Below are positions 26,830 through 39,821 of a DNA stretch of 64,000 nucleotides, piece after piece. The notes under the pieces were generated by a model. The model did not search any database and was not told the origin of the DNA. It worked only from the letters and a program-made list of their open reading frames with translations. The stretch comes from Salvelinus alpinus (Eukaryota > Chordata > Actinopteri > Salmoniformes > Salmonidae). The position numbers and the translations under genes were made by a program. Location of the stretch: assembly GCF_045679555.1 (NCBI RefSeq), contig NC_092092.1:14067190-14131189 (forward strand), given 5' to 3'. Each line of letters opens with the position of its first letter. Positions within the stretch are counted from its first letter, which is position 1.

Positions 26830-27564
26830 AGTGTCTTCCCACAGCCGCCGTGTCTCAGACAAAGTTAGTACGTTTAACATGCACACTAATAATTCGATAT
26901 TAATCTGATTATGGCCGTAGGGCCGATTTATGACACTAGTCACGTAAACACCTTACTCTGCTTAAATCGGTGCTCCAGCGGTGTATTTGATCTGAGCATG
27001 TGCAGCGAGTGAAGTGAATTAGGAAAAACTTTAATTATGCATCTTAGAAATAGTTTTCACAAACTAACTGTATACGTCCAAACTCAGAATAAAATAGGCT
27101 TCTCAAAAAAAAAAAAATTGACTTGTATTTTGATTTAGCATTTATCCGAGTGCCGTCATGGCTTCAGACGTGTCCATGTAAACAGTTTTAAGCATGTAAA
27201 CGTTTTAAAACAAACTATTAATCTGACTTTCCACAATGATCGCATTATTGTGTCCATATAAATCATACTCAATTGAGACCCCTAGTTGTTTTCTTGTGAA
27301 TAACAACCTTGCCTGGGACCTTGTGGCACACAGGTCAAAAACATTTGTTACTCACCTGATATTGTATTGGCCACCAGATAATGTAACAACTTAGGACATT
27401 ATCCAGGAAACAGTTACATATCAGTTCAACCGTTTCATTAAATTAACTGGCTTTTTATGACATTATCCAGTGTTATTACATTATAAAATAATACGTTATT
27501 AAATTATTCAGTTATTGGATAATGTTGACGTTGGCCCAATTAAAATTATCTTAATGTCCAGATT
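26830..27564. other. AT-rich spacer
   Basis: Contains an A run (27106-27118) and repeated TGTAAAC/GTTTACA words (26944, 27178, 27198) suggesting a decayed inverted-repeat element, but I cannot delimit it. No exon seen. Confidence 0.35.
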
Positions 27565-30013
27565 AATGAATGTCCTGTCTGTCTGTTTGACTCCCAGCCT
27601 GTATTTCTGACTCCCTGCCTGTCTGTCTGTCTGACTCTCTGCCTGTCTGACTCCCTGTCTGCCTGTCTGACTCCCTGCCTGTCTGACTCCCTGTCTGTCT
27701 GTCTGACTCCCAGCCTGTCTGACTCCCTGTCTGTCTGTCTGACTCCCAGCCTGTCTGACTCCCTGTCTGTCTGTTTGACTCCCAGCCTGTCTGTCTGACT
27801 CCCAGCCTGTCTGTCTGTCTGACTCCCTGCCTGTCTGACTCCCTGTCTGTATGTCTGACTCCCTGTCTGTCTGTTTGACTCCCAGCCTGTCTTTCTGACT
27901 CCCTGCCTGTCTGTATGTCTGTCCCTGCCTGTCTGTCTGACTCCCTGTCCTGTCTGACTCCCTGTCTGTCTGTCTGACTCCCTGCCTGTCTGACTCCCTG
28001 TCTGTCTGTCTGACTCCCAGCCTGTCTGTCTGACTCCCAGCCTGTCTGTCTGACTCCCAGCATGTCTGTCTGTCTGACTCCCTGCCTGTCTGACTCCCTG
28101 TCTGTATGTCTGACTCCCTGTCTGTCTGTTTGACTTCCAGCCTGTCTTTCTGACTCCCTGCCTGTCTGACTCCCTGTCTGTATGTCTGACTCCCTGTCTG
28201 TCTGTTTGACTCCCAGCCTGTCTTTCTGACTCCCAGCCTGTCTGTCTGTCTGACTCCCTGTCTGTATGTCTGACTCCCTGTCTGTCTGTTTGACTCCCAG
28301 CCTGTCTTTCTGACTCCCTGCCTGTCTGTATGTCTGTCCCTGCCTGTCTGTCTGACTCCCTGTCTGTCTGTCTGACTCCCTGCCTGTCTGACTCCCTGTC
28401 TGTCTGTCTGACTCCCTGCCTGTCTGACTCCCTGTCTGTCTGTCTGACTCCCAGCCTGTCTGTCTGACTCCCAGCATGTCTGTCTGTCTGACTCCCAGCA
28501 TGTCTGTCTGTCTGACTCCCTGCCTGTCTGACTCCCTGTCTGTATGTCTGACTCCCTGTCTGTCTGTTTGACTCCCAGCCTGTCTTTCTGACTCCCTGCC
28601 TGTCTGACTCCCTGTCTGTATGTCTGACTCCCTGTCTGTCTGACTCCCAGCCTGTCTTTCTGACTCCCAGCCTGTCTGTCTGTCTGACTCCCTGCCTGTC
28701 TGACTCCCTGTCTGTATGTTTGACTCCCAGCCTGTCTTTCTGACTCCCTGTCTGTCTGTTTGACTCCCAGCCTGTCTTTCTGACTCCCTGCCTGTCTGTC
28801 TGTCTGTCTGTCTCCCTGTCTGTCTGACTCCCTGCCTGTCTGACTCCCTGTCTGTCTGTCTGACTCCCAGCCTGTCTGTCTGACTCCCAGCCTGTCTGTC
28901 TGACTCCCTGCCTGTCTGACTCCCTGCCTGTCTGTCTGACTCCCAGCCTGTCTGTTTGACTCCCAGCCTGTCTGTCTGACTCCCAGCCTGTCTGTCTGAC
29001 TCCCAGCATGTCTGTCTGTCTGACTCCCTGCCTGTCTGACTCCCTGTCTGTATGTCTGACTCCCTGTCTGTCTGTTTGACTCCCAGCCTGTCTTTCTGAC
29101 TCCCTGCCTGTCTGACTCCCTGTCTGTATGTCTGACTCCCTGTCTGTCTGACTCCCAGCCTGTCTTTCTGACTCCCAGCCTGTCTGTCTGTCTGACTCTC
29201 TGCCTGTCTGACTCCCTGTCTGTATGTTTGACTCCCAGCCTGTCTTTCTGACTCCCTGTCTGTCTGTTTGACTCCCAGCCTGTCTTTCTGACTCCCTGCC
29301 TGTCTGTCTGTCTGTCTGTCTCCCTGTCTGTCTGACTCCCTGCCTGTCTGACTCCCTGTCTGTCTGTCTGACTCCCAGCCTGTCTGTCTGACTCCCAGCC
29401 TGTCTGTCTGACTCCCTGCCTGTCTGACTCCCTGCCTGTCTGTCTGACTCCCAGCCTGTCTGTTTGACTCCCAGCCTGTCTGTTTGACTCCCAGCCTGTC
29501 TTTCTGACTCCCAGCCTGTCTGTCTGTCTGTCTGTCCCTGCCTGTCCCTGCCTGTCTGTCTGTCTGACTCCCTGCCTGTCTGACTCCCTGCCTGTCTGAC
29601 TCCCTGCCTGTCTGACTCCCTGCCTGTCTGTCTGACTCCCTGCCTGTCTGTCTCCCTGCTTGTCTGCCTGTCTGACTCCCTGCCTGTCTGTCTCCCTGCT
29701 TGTCTGCCTGTCTGACTCCCTGCCTGTCTGTCTGTCCCTGCCTGTCTGTCTGTCTGACTCCCTCCTGTCTGACTCCCTGTCTGACTCCCTGTCTGTATGT
29801 CTGTCTGACTCCCAGCCTGTCTGTTTGACTCCCAGCCTGTCTTTCTGACTCCCTGCCTGTCTGTATGTCTGTCTGTCTGACTCCCTGTCTGCCTGTCTGA
29901 CTCCCTGCCTGCCTGTCTGACTCCCTGCCTGTCTGACTCCCTGCCTGTCTGACTCCCTGCCTGTCTGACTCCCTGCCTGTCTGACGCCCAGCCTGTCTGT
30001 TTGACTCCCAGCC

Positions 30014-30046
<33 letters not shown>

Positions 30047-30222
30047 GACTCCCTGTCTGTCTGTCTGTCTGACTCCCTGCCTGTCTGACTCCCTGCCTGT
30101 CTGTCTGACTCCCTGTCTGTCTGTCTGACTCCCTGCCTGTCTCCTTGCCTGTCTGTCTGACTCCCTGTCTGTCTGTCTGACTCCCTGCCTGTCTCCTTGC
30201 CTGTCTGCCTGTCTCCTGCTTT
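27565..30222. repeat. CTGT-based minisatellite, 2.66 kb
   Basis: An irregular array of CTGTCTGT tetramers punctuated by CTGACTCCCTG or CTGACTCCCAG. The local period is mostly 12 to 24 bp, and longer blocks recur (for example 28560-28800 and 29060-29290 share variant order). The minus strand reads DRQ/GSQT repeats of up to 912 codons in three frames; these are repeat artefacts. Confidence 0.93.
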
Positions 30223-30873
30223 TCTCACACTCTTTACCCTTTGTACTGTGTGAAACTACACAATGTCTTGCGGGAACCTGCACAATGTTATTACAATACA
30301 TTATCTCTATACATTATGTTGATATATTGTTCATCTCAGACACCATCCAGAAAATCATTCTGGACTGCACTCATTTGGGAAGGCGTGTTTTTGGAGAGAG
30401 ATGGACCAAACTCATTTACATGCATCCTTTGGGGTTCTTATCCTTGCTGGTGTTTTCAGATCCAATGGGAATCCACAGAATCCCTGTGGGATGCAGAAAC
30501 TGGCAGATAACTTTTCAGTGCAACAATGTCTCTGGAAAACTTCCACATTATTTCCAGGATTATTCGCTTCGATAATCGAGACACCGGACCAGCTCGGCGG
30601 CAGAGAGACAAGCTAGCTGAAATCGGGTCAGTGTGGGACAAGTGGGTGGACTGCCTTCCCCTGTTTTACAACCCAGGGCCCAACGTTACTGTTGATGAGC
30701 AGCTTATGCCATTTAGGGGCCGCTGCCCCTTCAGGCAGTACATACCGTCTAAACCTGCAAAATATAGAATCAAGATCTGGGCTGCCTGTGATGTTGCTTC
30801 ATCAAATGTGTGGAACTTGCAAGTGTATACGGGGAAGCCAGATGGAGGAGCCTCTGAGAAGAACCAAGGGATG

Positions 30874-31430
30874 CAGGTTGTCCTGGACGTGACACAGGAT
30901 ACAGGTTGTCCTGGATGTGACACAGGATACAGGTTGTCCTGGACGTGACACAGGATGCAGGTTGTCCTGGACGTGACACAGGATGCAGGTTGTCCTGGAT
31001 GTGACACAGGATACAGGTTGTCCTGGACGTGACACAGGATACAGGTTGTCCTGGACGTGACACAGGATACAGGTTGTCCTGGATGTGACACAGGATACAG
31101 GTTGTCCTGGACGTGACACAGGATGCAGGTTGTCCTGGACGTGACACAGGATGCAGGTTGTCCTGGATGTGACACAGGATACAGGTTGTCCTGGATGTGA
31201 CACAGGATACAGGTTGTCCTGGACGTGACACAGGATACAGGTTGTCCTGGACGTGACACAGGATACAGGTTGTCCTGGACGTGACACAGGATACAGGTTG
31301 TCCTGGACGTGACACAGGATACAGGTTGTCCTGGACGTGACACAGGATACAGGTTGTCCTGGACGTGACACAGGATACAGGTTGTCCTGGACGTGACACA
31401 GGATACAGGTTGTCCTGGACGTGACACAGG
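30874..31430. repeat. 28-bp array amplified from transposase codons
   Basis: Twenty copies of CAGGTTGTCCTGGACGTGAC + ACAGGATA. The first unit is colinear with the piggyBac reading frame (GMQVVLDVTQ) and the last runs directly into GGGACCCCGTGGCCACAAC (the G-HNITC continuation), so the array lies exactly where a single unit belongs. Confidence 0.92.
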
Positions 31431-31519
31431 GACCCCGTGGCCACAACATCACATGCAATAACTTCTTTATTTCGCACAAGCTGGGACAGGAGCTCCTCAA
31501 GAGGAAGCTGACGAGGGTA

Positions 31520-31590
31520 GGAACAGTACGGAAAAACAATGGTCGGAACAGTACGGAAAAACAATGGTCGGAACAGTACGGAAAAACAAG
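31520..31590. repeat. 25-bp triplication in transposase codons
   Basis: GGAACAGTACGGAAAAACAA + TGGTC occurs nearly three times. The duplication changes the frame of the piggyBac coding sequence. Confidence 0.9.
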
Positions 31591-32190
31591 CTCCCACCTC
31601 AGCTGTTGAATACACTGAACAGGCCTATCAATTCCTCTAAGTTTGTGTTCACCGCCGACACGTCCCTAGTGTCCTACGTGCCAAAGAAAGGCAACAATGT
31701 GGTACTCATGAGTACGCTGCTCAGGGATGGGAGAATCTGTGGCCAGGAACATCAAAAAACAGAAATAATAATTGATTACAATGCCACAAAAGGAGGGGTG
31801 GACAATTTAGACAAGCTGGTGACTGGCTACATCTGCAAAAGAAGAACCCTACGCTGGCCACTTGTGATATTCTCCAACATCTTGGACATCTCGGCGTACA
31901 ACGCGTTTGTCATCTGGATGGCGTTGAACTCAGATTGGAACAGAGGGAAGCTCCAGAGGAGACGGCTCTTTCTCGAGGAGCTGGGCAAGGCATTGGTAAG
32001 ACCTCAAATCCAGAGGAGGCAACATATCCCAAGGACCCCAGCTTCTGCAGCCATCGTGAGGAGGATTCAGGAGGAGGATGCTGGTGCCCCATCCACCCGA
32101 CCCACAGAACCAAAAACTCCAATACAGGAAGTAAGTGTGAGTGTCGTTGTTGTGTGTGTCTGACTCTCCTACCTTGGACTGATGTAACTA

Positions 32191-33655
32191 AACTCAGCAA
32201 AAAAAGAAACATCCCTTTTTCAGGACCCCGTCTTTCAAAGATAATTCGTAAAAAATCCAAATAACTAAACAGATCTTCATTGTAAAGGGTTTAAACACTG
32301 TTTCCCATGCTTGTTCAATGAACCATAAACAATTAATGAACATGCACCTGTGGAACGGTCGTTAAGACACTAACAGCTTACAGACAGTAGGCAATTAAGG
32401 TCACAGTTATGAAAACTTAGGACACTAAAGAGGCCTTTCTACTGACTGTGAAAAACACCAAATAAAGATGCCCAGGGTCCCTGCTCATCGGCGTGAACAT
32501 GCCTTAGGCAAGAGGACTGCAGATGTGGCCAGGGCAATAAATTGCAATGTCCGTACTGTGAGACGCCTAAGACAGCGCTACAGGGAGACAGGACAGACAG
32601 CTGATCGTCCTCACAGTGGCAGACCACGTGTAACAACACCTGCACAGGATCGGGACATCTGAACATCACACCTGTGGACAGGTACAGGATGGCAACAACA
32701 ACTGCCCGAGTTACACCAGGAACGCACAATCCCTCCATCAGTGCTTAGACTGTCCGCAATAGGCTGAGAGAAGCTGGACTGAGGGCTTGTAGGCCTGTTG
32801 TAAGGCAGGTCCTCACCAGACATCACCAGCAACAACGTCACCTATGGGCTCAAACCCAACGTCGCTGGACCAGACAGGACTGGCAAAAAGTGTTATTCAC
32901 TGACGAGTCGCGGTTTTGTCTCACCGGGGGTGATGGTCGGATTTGCGTTTATCGTTGAAGGAATGAGCGTTACACCGAGGCCTGTACTCTGGAGCGGGAT
33001 CGATTTGGAGGTGGAGGGTCCGTCATGGTCTGCGGCGGTGTGTCACAGCATCATCGGACTGAGCTTGTTGTCATTGCAGGCAATCTCAACGCTGTGCGTT
33101 ACAGGGAAGACATCCTCCTCCCTCATGTGGTACCCTTCCTGCAGGCTCATCCTGACATGACCCTCCAACATGACAATGCCACCAGCCATACTGCTCGTTC
33201 TGTGCGTGATTTCCTGCAAGACAGGAATGTCAGTGTTCTGCCATGGCCAGCGAAGAGCCTGGATCTCAATCCCATTGAGCACTTCTGGGACCTGTTGGAT
33301 CGGAGGGTGAGGGCTAGGGCCATTCCCCCCAGAAATGTCCGGGAACTTGCAGGTGCCTTGGTGGAAGAGTGGGGTAACATCTCACAGCAAGAACTGGCAA
33401 ATCTGGTGCAGTCCATGAGGAGGAGATGCACTGCAGTACTTAATGCAGCTGGTGGCCACACCAGATACTGACTGTTACTTTTGATTTTGTTCAGGGACAC
33501 ATTATTCCATTTCTGTTAGTCACATGTCTGTGGAACTTGTTCAGTTTGTCTCAGTTGTTGAATCTTGTTATGTTCATACAAATAATTATACATGTTAATG
33601 AGCTGAAAATAAACACAGTTGACAGTGAGAGGACGTTTCTTTTTTTTGCTGAGTT
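32191..33655 (+). mobile_element. Tc1 element inserted in the piggyBac intron
   Basis: The 1465-bp element runs from AACTCAGCAAAAAAAGAAAC to TTTTTTTTGCTGAGTT, flanked by TA (32189-32190, 33656-33657). This is a third Tc1 family, distinct from those at 14187 and 50166. Confidence 0.88.
32468..33471 (+). pseudogene. Tc1 transposase relic (in the piggyBac intron)
   Basis: Starts MPRVPAHRREHALGKRTADV, hits TGA after QDRDI (32660), and re-enters in another frame with FTDESRFCLTGG-like sequence (32895), then DMTLQHDNATSHTARSVRDF (33157) and SLDLNPIEHFWDLLDRRV to GGHTRY at 33471. Catalytic Asp and Glu motifs are visible, but a stop and at least one frameshift inactivate it. Confidence 0.85.
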
Positions 33656-34126
33656 TATATATGTGAGTGAGTGAATGAGGTGTTAGTAAAATGCCTGAAC
33701 TAAGTGTTTTCATCATTCTAGATTGCAGCCGGTAGCAACAAGAAAGAAGCGCTGCGATGTGTGTGGACCCAAGAAGGACAGGAAGACACAGTACACATCA
33801 AGTGCAAGAAATACATTTGCAACACACCCAGTAAAACCCTGCCCCTCATGTGGTGTATAGACCGGCCTTCATTTGTGTTCAATGGGGCTCATTTTTCATT
33901 TCCATAAAATACTGTACGTAAAAGTTGTCCTTCCAATTTGTTCAGTTCAAATAAAAATCAATTGTGATGAAAATCTTGTTTAATTTATATTTGTTCAAGA
34001 TAAACATGATTTATTCCACCCTGTCTTGATTATAATAGATTTGTTTACAAAAATCAAATTTTATCAACAACAAAAAAAACTAATAGTGCTTTTATTGATG
34101 TGATCTAGCAGAGGTAAATGGCAAAT

Positions 34127-37100
34127 ATTAACCATGTATGCTGTCTATATTAACCATGTATACTGTCTATATTAACCATGTATACTGTCTATATTAACCA
34201 TGTATACTGTCTATATTAACCATGTATACTGTCTATATTAACCATGTATGCTGTCTATATTAACCATGTATACTGTCTATATTAACCATGTATACTGTCT
34301 ATATTAACCATGTATACTGTCTATATTAACCATGTATACTGTCTATATTAACCATGTATACTGTCTATATTAACCATGTATACTGTCTATATTAACCATG
34401 TATACTGTCTATATTAACCATGCTGTCTATATTAACCATGTATACTGTCTATATTAACCATGTATACTGTCTATATTAACCATGTATACTGTCTATATTA
34501 ACCATGTATACTGTCTATATTAACCATGCTGTCTATATTAACCATGTATACTGTCTATATTAACCATCTATACTGTCTATATTAACCATGTATACTGTCT
34601 ATATTAACCATGCTGTCTATATTAACCATGTATACTGTCTATATTAACCATGTATACTGTCTATATTAACCATGCTGTCTATATTAACCATGTATACTGT
34701 CTATATTAACCATGTATAGTGTCTATATTAACCATGTATAGTGTCTATATTAACCATGTATGCTGTCTATATTAACCATCTATACTGTCTATATTAACCA
34801 TGTATGCTGTCTATATTAACCATGTATGCTGTCTATATTAACCATGTATGCTGTCTATATTAACCATGTATACTGTCTATATTAACCATGTATACTGTCT
34901 ATATTAACCATGTATACTGTCTATATTAACCATGTATACTGTCTATATTAACCATGTATACTGTCTATATTAACCATGTATACTGTCTATATTAACCATG
35001 TATACTGTCTATATTAACCATGCTGTCTATATTAACCATGCTGTCTATATTAACCATGTATACTGTCTATATTAACCATGTATACTGTCTATATTAACCA
35101 TGTATAGTGTCTATATTAACCATGTATACTGTCTATATTAACCATGTATACTGTCTATATTAACCATGTATACTGTCTATATTAACCATGTATGCTGTCT
35201 ATATTAACCATGTATGCTGTCTATATTAACCATGTATACTGTCTATATTAACCGTGTATACTGTCTATATTAACCGTGTATACTGTCTATATTAACCATG
35301 TATACTGTCTATATTAACCATGTATGCTGTCTATATTAACCATGTATACTGTCTATATTAACCATGTATACTGTCTATATTAACCATGTATACTGTCTAT
35401 ATTAACCATGTATACTGTCTATATTAACCATGTATACTGTCTATATTAACCATGCTGTCTATATTAACCATGTATACTGTCTATATTAACCATGTATACT
35501 GTCTATATTAACCATGTATACTGTCTATATTAACCATGTATACTGTCTATATTAACCATGTATACTGTCTATATTAACCATGCTGTCTATATTAACCATG
35601 TATACTGTCTATATTAACCATGTATACTGTCTATATTAGCCATGCTATCTATATTAACCATGCTGTCTATATTAACCATGTATACTGTCTATATTAACCA
35701 TGTATACTGTCTATATTAACCATGTATACTGTCTATATTAACCATGTATACTGTCTATATTAACCATGTATACTGTCTATATTAACCATGCTGTCTATAT
35801 TAACCATGTATACTGTCTATATTAACCATGTATACTGTCTATATTAGCCATGCTATCTATATTAACCATGCTGTCTATATTAACCATGTATACTGTCTAT
35901 ATTAACCATGTATACTGTCTATATTAACCATGCTGTCTATATTAACCATGTATACTGTCTATATTAACCATGTATACTGTCTATATTAACCGTGTATACT
36001 GTCTATATTAACCATGTATACTGTCTATATTAACCATGCTGTCTATATTAACCATGTATACTGTCTATATTAACCATCTATACTGTCTATATTAACCATG
36101 TATACTGTCTATATTAACCATGCTGTCTATATTAACCATGTATACTGTCTATATTAACCATGTATACTGTCTATATTAACCATGCTGTCTATATTAACCA
36201 TGTATACTGTCTATATTAACCATGTATAGTGTCTATATTAACCATGTATAGTGTCTATATTAACCATGTATGCTGTCTATATTAACCATCTATACTGTCT
36301 ATATTAACCATGTATGCTGTCTATATTAACCATGTATGCTGTCTATATTAACCATGTATGCTGTCTATATTAACCATGTATACTGTCTATATTAACCATG
36401 TATACTGTCTATATTAACCATGTATACTGTCTATATTAACCATGTATACTGTCTATATTAACCATGCTGTCTATATTAACCATGCTGTCTATATTAACCA
36501 TGCTGTCTATATTAACCATGTATAGTGTCTATATTAACCATGTATACTGTCTATATTAACCATGTATACTGTCTATATTAACCATGTATAGTGTCTATAT
36601 TAACCATGTATACTGTCTATATTAACCATGTATACTGTCTATATTAACCATGTATACTGTCTATATTAACCATGTATGCTGTCTATATTAACCATGTATG
36701 CTGTCTATATTAACCATGTATACTGTCTATATTAACCATGTATACTGTCTATATTAACCGTGTATACTGTCTATATTAACCGTGTATACTGTCTATATTA
36801 ACCGTGTATACTGTCTATATTAACCATGTATACTGTCTATATTAACCATGTATAGTGTCTATATTAACCATGTATAGTGTCTATATTAACCATGTATGCT
36901 GTCTATATTAACCATGTATGCTGTCTATATTAACCATCTATACTGTCTATATTAACCATGTATGCTGTCTATATTAACCATGTATGCTGTCTATATTAAC
37001 CATGTATGCTGTCTATATTAACCATGTATACTGTCTATATTAACCATGTATACTGTCTATATTAACCATGTATACTGTCTATATTAACCATGTATACTGT

Positions 37101-37839
37101 CTATATTAACCATGTATACTGTCTATATTAACCATGTATACTGTCTATATTAACCATGCTGTCTATATTAACCATGTATACTGTCTATATTAACCATGTA
37201 TAGTGTCTATATTAACCATGTATAATGTCTATATTAACCATGTATACTGTCTATATTAACCATGTATACTGTCTATATTAACCATGTATACTGTCTATAT
37301 TAACCATGTATGCTGTCTATATTAACCATGTATGCTGTCTATATTAACCATGTATGCTGTCTATATTAACCATGTATACTCTATATATTAACCATGTATA
37401 CTGTCTATATTAACCATGTATACTGTCTATATTAACCATGTATACTGTCTATATTAACCATGTATACTGTCTATATTAACCATGTATACTGTCTATATTA
37501 ACCATGTATACTGTCTATATTAACCATGTATACTGTCTATATTAACCATGTATACTGTCTATATTAACCATGTATACTGTCTATATTAACCATGTATACT
37601 GTCTATATTAACCATGTATACTGTCTATATTAACCATGCTGTCTATATTAACCATGTATACTGTCTATATTAACCATGTATACTGTCTATATTAACCATG
37701 TATACTGTCTATATTAACCATGCTGTCTATATTAACCATGTATACTGTCTATATTAACCATGTATACTGTCTATATTAACCATGCTGTCTATATTAACCA
37801 TGTATGCTGTCTATATTAACCATGTATGCTGTCTATATT
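34127..37839. repeat. 22-bp minisatellite, 3.7 kb
   Basis: About 170 copies of TATACTGTCTATATTAACCA + TG, mixed with 18-bp units lacking TATA (CTGTCTATATTAACCATG) and single-base variants (TATGCTG, TATAGTG, CATCTATAC, CCGTG, AGCCATGCTATC). Rare variants recur at a fixed offset: CCATCTATACTG at 34564 and 36074, and at 34776 and 36286, both 1510 bp apart, with a similar block again near 36934. The array sits in piggyBac 3' sequence. Confidence 0.95.
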
Positions 37840-37993
37840 GCTTGTAATTGATATAAGTCAACATCTAAGTATTAAGTATTTTTATGTAAATTGTTACGGC
37901 TGTATTGTTTTAAAACCCCTATAATGTTGTGGGTCCATCAGACCCGTGAACATCGGGTGAATAACAAGCACATGAACACCACACAAGGGTTAA

Positions 37994-38491
37994 GGAAGGC
38001 GACAAGTGTTCTTTCACGTATGGCCTAGATGTATTTATGTGAGACCTTTGCGAACAGGCCACGACTATCACAATGTCAGATGGCGAGGCCCAGACAGTCA
38101 AACACATTGAAGTGCCTCAGTTGGAATCCAAGAACAATTTCACAGGTTTATCTTTGTCCTCAAGGATAAAGGGAAGGGACAAAGACACGTAAACAAGATG
38201 GGGCCTAGGGTTATACTTACAGTGGCTGTTACTCTGTGACAATGGATCGGACGGTGACCTTGTCTTGGTGAACAAAGGAGTGCAGTTGTCTTGAATAATC
38301 TGACATGTCCTCTTGTCAACATGAAACCATGTCATAGTGACAGTGCAAATTAGGAGGGTCCTTCTTGACTTGTGGTGGTAATGCTGTGCCTGGACTTTAG
38401 CACCATGTGGAAAAAACACTTTAAAATGTAAAAAGAATGACAATACTGTTATTTAATAAGAAAACATATATGTAAGTAATTTACACTTGGG
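37994..38491. other. Spacer, no feature recognised
   Basis: No exon, transposon end or repeat that I can name. Confidence 0.4.
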
Positions 38492-38664
38492 GGCGGCAGG
38501 TAGCCTAGTTGTTAGAGCGATAGGCCAATTACCGAAAGGTTGCTGGATTGAATCCCGGAGCTGACAAGGTCTTCCCTGAACAAGGCAGTTAACCCACTGT
38601 TCCCTGGTAGGCTGTCAATTTAAATAAGAATTTGTTCTTAACTGACTTGCCTGGTTAAATAAAT
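38492..38664 (+). mobile_element. HpaI-type salmonid SINE
   Basis: Head GGCGGCAGGTAGCCTAGTTG + TTAGAGC with tRNA-like A box, B-box region GGATTGAATCCC, body CAAGGCAGTTAACCCACTGT and tail TTGCCTGGTTAAATAAAT. HpaI SINEs are tRNA-derived and restricted to salmonids. Confidence 0.9.
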
Positions 38665-39625
38665 ACAATTATACTGCAAAAACTGGGGGGTAACAAATTG
38701 GCTTATCCCGATGCTGATGTGTAGATATGTAGTGAATACGATTTGATTAGATACTTATTTAATTAATTAAACAAAAGCATTATATTTACGGAAAATATAT
38801 CGAGAAAAAAGTCAACAATTCCTACAAAATAGTTTAAATAATTTGTGTCAAGTCATTGGTGTTACATTGTGTCAGTGGTGTTACAGCACAGGTTATTGGT
38901 GTTTTGGAAGGGGGCCACATTCTATGTTGCACAATACAACTTTATACATACTGTTCCTGATTTAAGATCAAATACATTTCCCGGTGGCTAAAATTCTAAT
39001 AGTTCACATAATTTCAGTTTGTGACAAAAGCAATTATAGTGTTCAGAATCATTGTACCATCGAAACCACTGCGAAATATCTTTTCCATGACCAATAATAT
39101 TGTATTTTTCAGTTGTTTTCAAGCTGGTGGACAAAACTGAAAGTAAAAGATGCAAAAACAAGACTTAAGAACGGGAAACACAGAAATAGCGGAGATAGAA
39201 CAGATCTACCACGTCTTAGACTTGCTTTCAATGAGAACGACAGCTCTATAACAGATATTTCTATGTGAATTTGGTCTGGGTCGCCCCCCAAAAAGTTACG
39301 TACTGCAGCTTTAAGCTAGAGATATCGTTCCTTCCTGCGGCGGAAGGTGGCCGAGCAACAGGAAGACATCCCAAAAACCCGTCTTCTCACAAAAAGTGTT
39401 GTGCCCCTCCCAAAAAAGGGTTAAACGTGTCAAAGAACAAAAAAACTATTTCCTAAGCATTTTTATATATCTCCTAGAATTAACACAGACACTTCAAACC
39501 CGTATTCCTTATTACTTATGATTTGACTGTCTTTTTGCCATTTATGAATGTGCTATTCAATGCGTTTCTATGTGCTATAGTAGTAAAGGCAAAATTCAAT
39601 ATTTGATCAAATACATTCCTATCCT
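38665..39625. other. AT-rich spacer
   Basis: No coding or repeat structure recognised across about 960 bp. Confidence 0.4.
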
Positions 39626-39821
39626 AGGAATACCTAGGATAGGATAAAGTAATCCTTCTAACCCCCCCCCCCCCCCCCTTAAAAGAGTTCCCCCCCTTAA
39701 AAGAGTTAGATGCACTATTGTAAAGTGGTTGTTCCACTGGATATCATAAGGTGAATGCACCAATTTGTAAGTCGCTCTGGATAAGAGCGTCTGCTAAATG
39801 ACTTAAATGTAAATGTAAATG
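39626..39821 (+). mobile_element. 5'-truncated L2 LINE tail
   Basis: Same sequence as the 3' end of the element at 5906, in the opposite orientation: it begins at the last codons of the L2 ORF (GGAATACCTAGGATAGGATA), has a C run (39664-39679) with a duplicated CCCTTAAAAGAGTT, and ends in the conserved stem-loop tail and AAATGTAAATG repeats. Such short copies are typical of aborted LINE reverse transcription. Confidence 0.9.

Larger units (their letters stand above)
30340..33850 (+). pseudogene. piggyBac transposase, broken
   Basis: Blocks in order: QTHLHASFGVLILAGVFRSN and ESLWDAETGR in shifted frames (30370-30510), then MSLENFHIISRIIRFDN (30526), VTVDEQLMPFRGRCPFRQYI (30690) with the first catalytic Asp, and GKPDGGASEKNQGM (30835). 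A 28-bp array follows, then HNITCNNFFISHKLGQELLK (31440), SLVSYVPKKG (31665) and NATKGGVDNLDKL (31780) with the third Asp. The second catalytic Asp (family DNFF) is Asn here. The coding ends at a donor-like AG|GTAAGTGTG (32131) and resumes after TTCATCATTCTAG (33720) with RKKRCDVCGPKKDRKTQY, the Cys-rich tail, which is then frameshifted. Piggybac enzymes excise and insert DNA at TTAA; this copy cannot. Confidence 0.85.
30335..37993 (+). mobile_element. piggyBac element swollen by two internal arrays and a Tc1
   Basis: The transposase begins near 30340 and its last exon ends at 33850. The right end reads, on minus, TTAACCCTTGTGTGGTGTTC, with a GGGTCTGATGGACCC palindrome near 37930; TTAA (37990-37993) is the piggyBac target. 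Sequence after 37839 (GCTTGTAATTGATATAAG...) looks like a direct continuation of the pre-array 3' sequence. The left end was not found: the CTGT array directly precedes the coding remains. Confidence 0.7.

Noticed and set aside
27508..30301. Frames of about 490-910 codons rich in DRQ/GSQT
   Set aside because: Translation of the CTGT-based array; three frames give shifted versions of the same peptide.
30666..31615. Minus-strand frames of 245-281 codons
   Set aside because: They read the reverse of the 28-bp array within the piggyBac pseudogene.
34127..37839. CTATATTAA in each unit as a MEF2 site array
   Set aside because: The MEF2 consensus needs CTA, four A/T, then TA and a purine; the unit is one base short, so I do not claim it.
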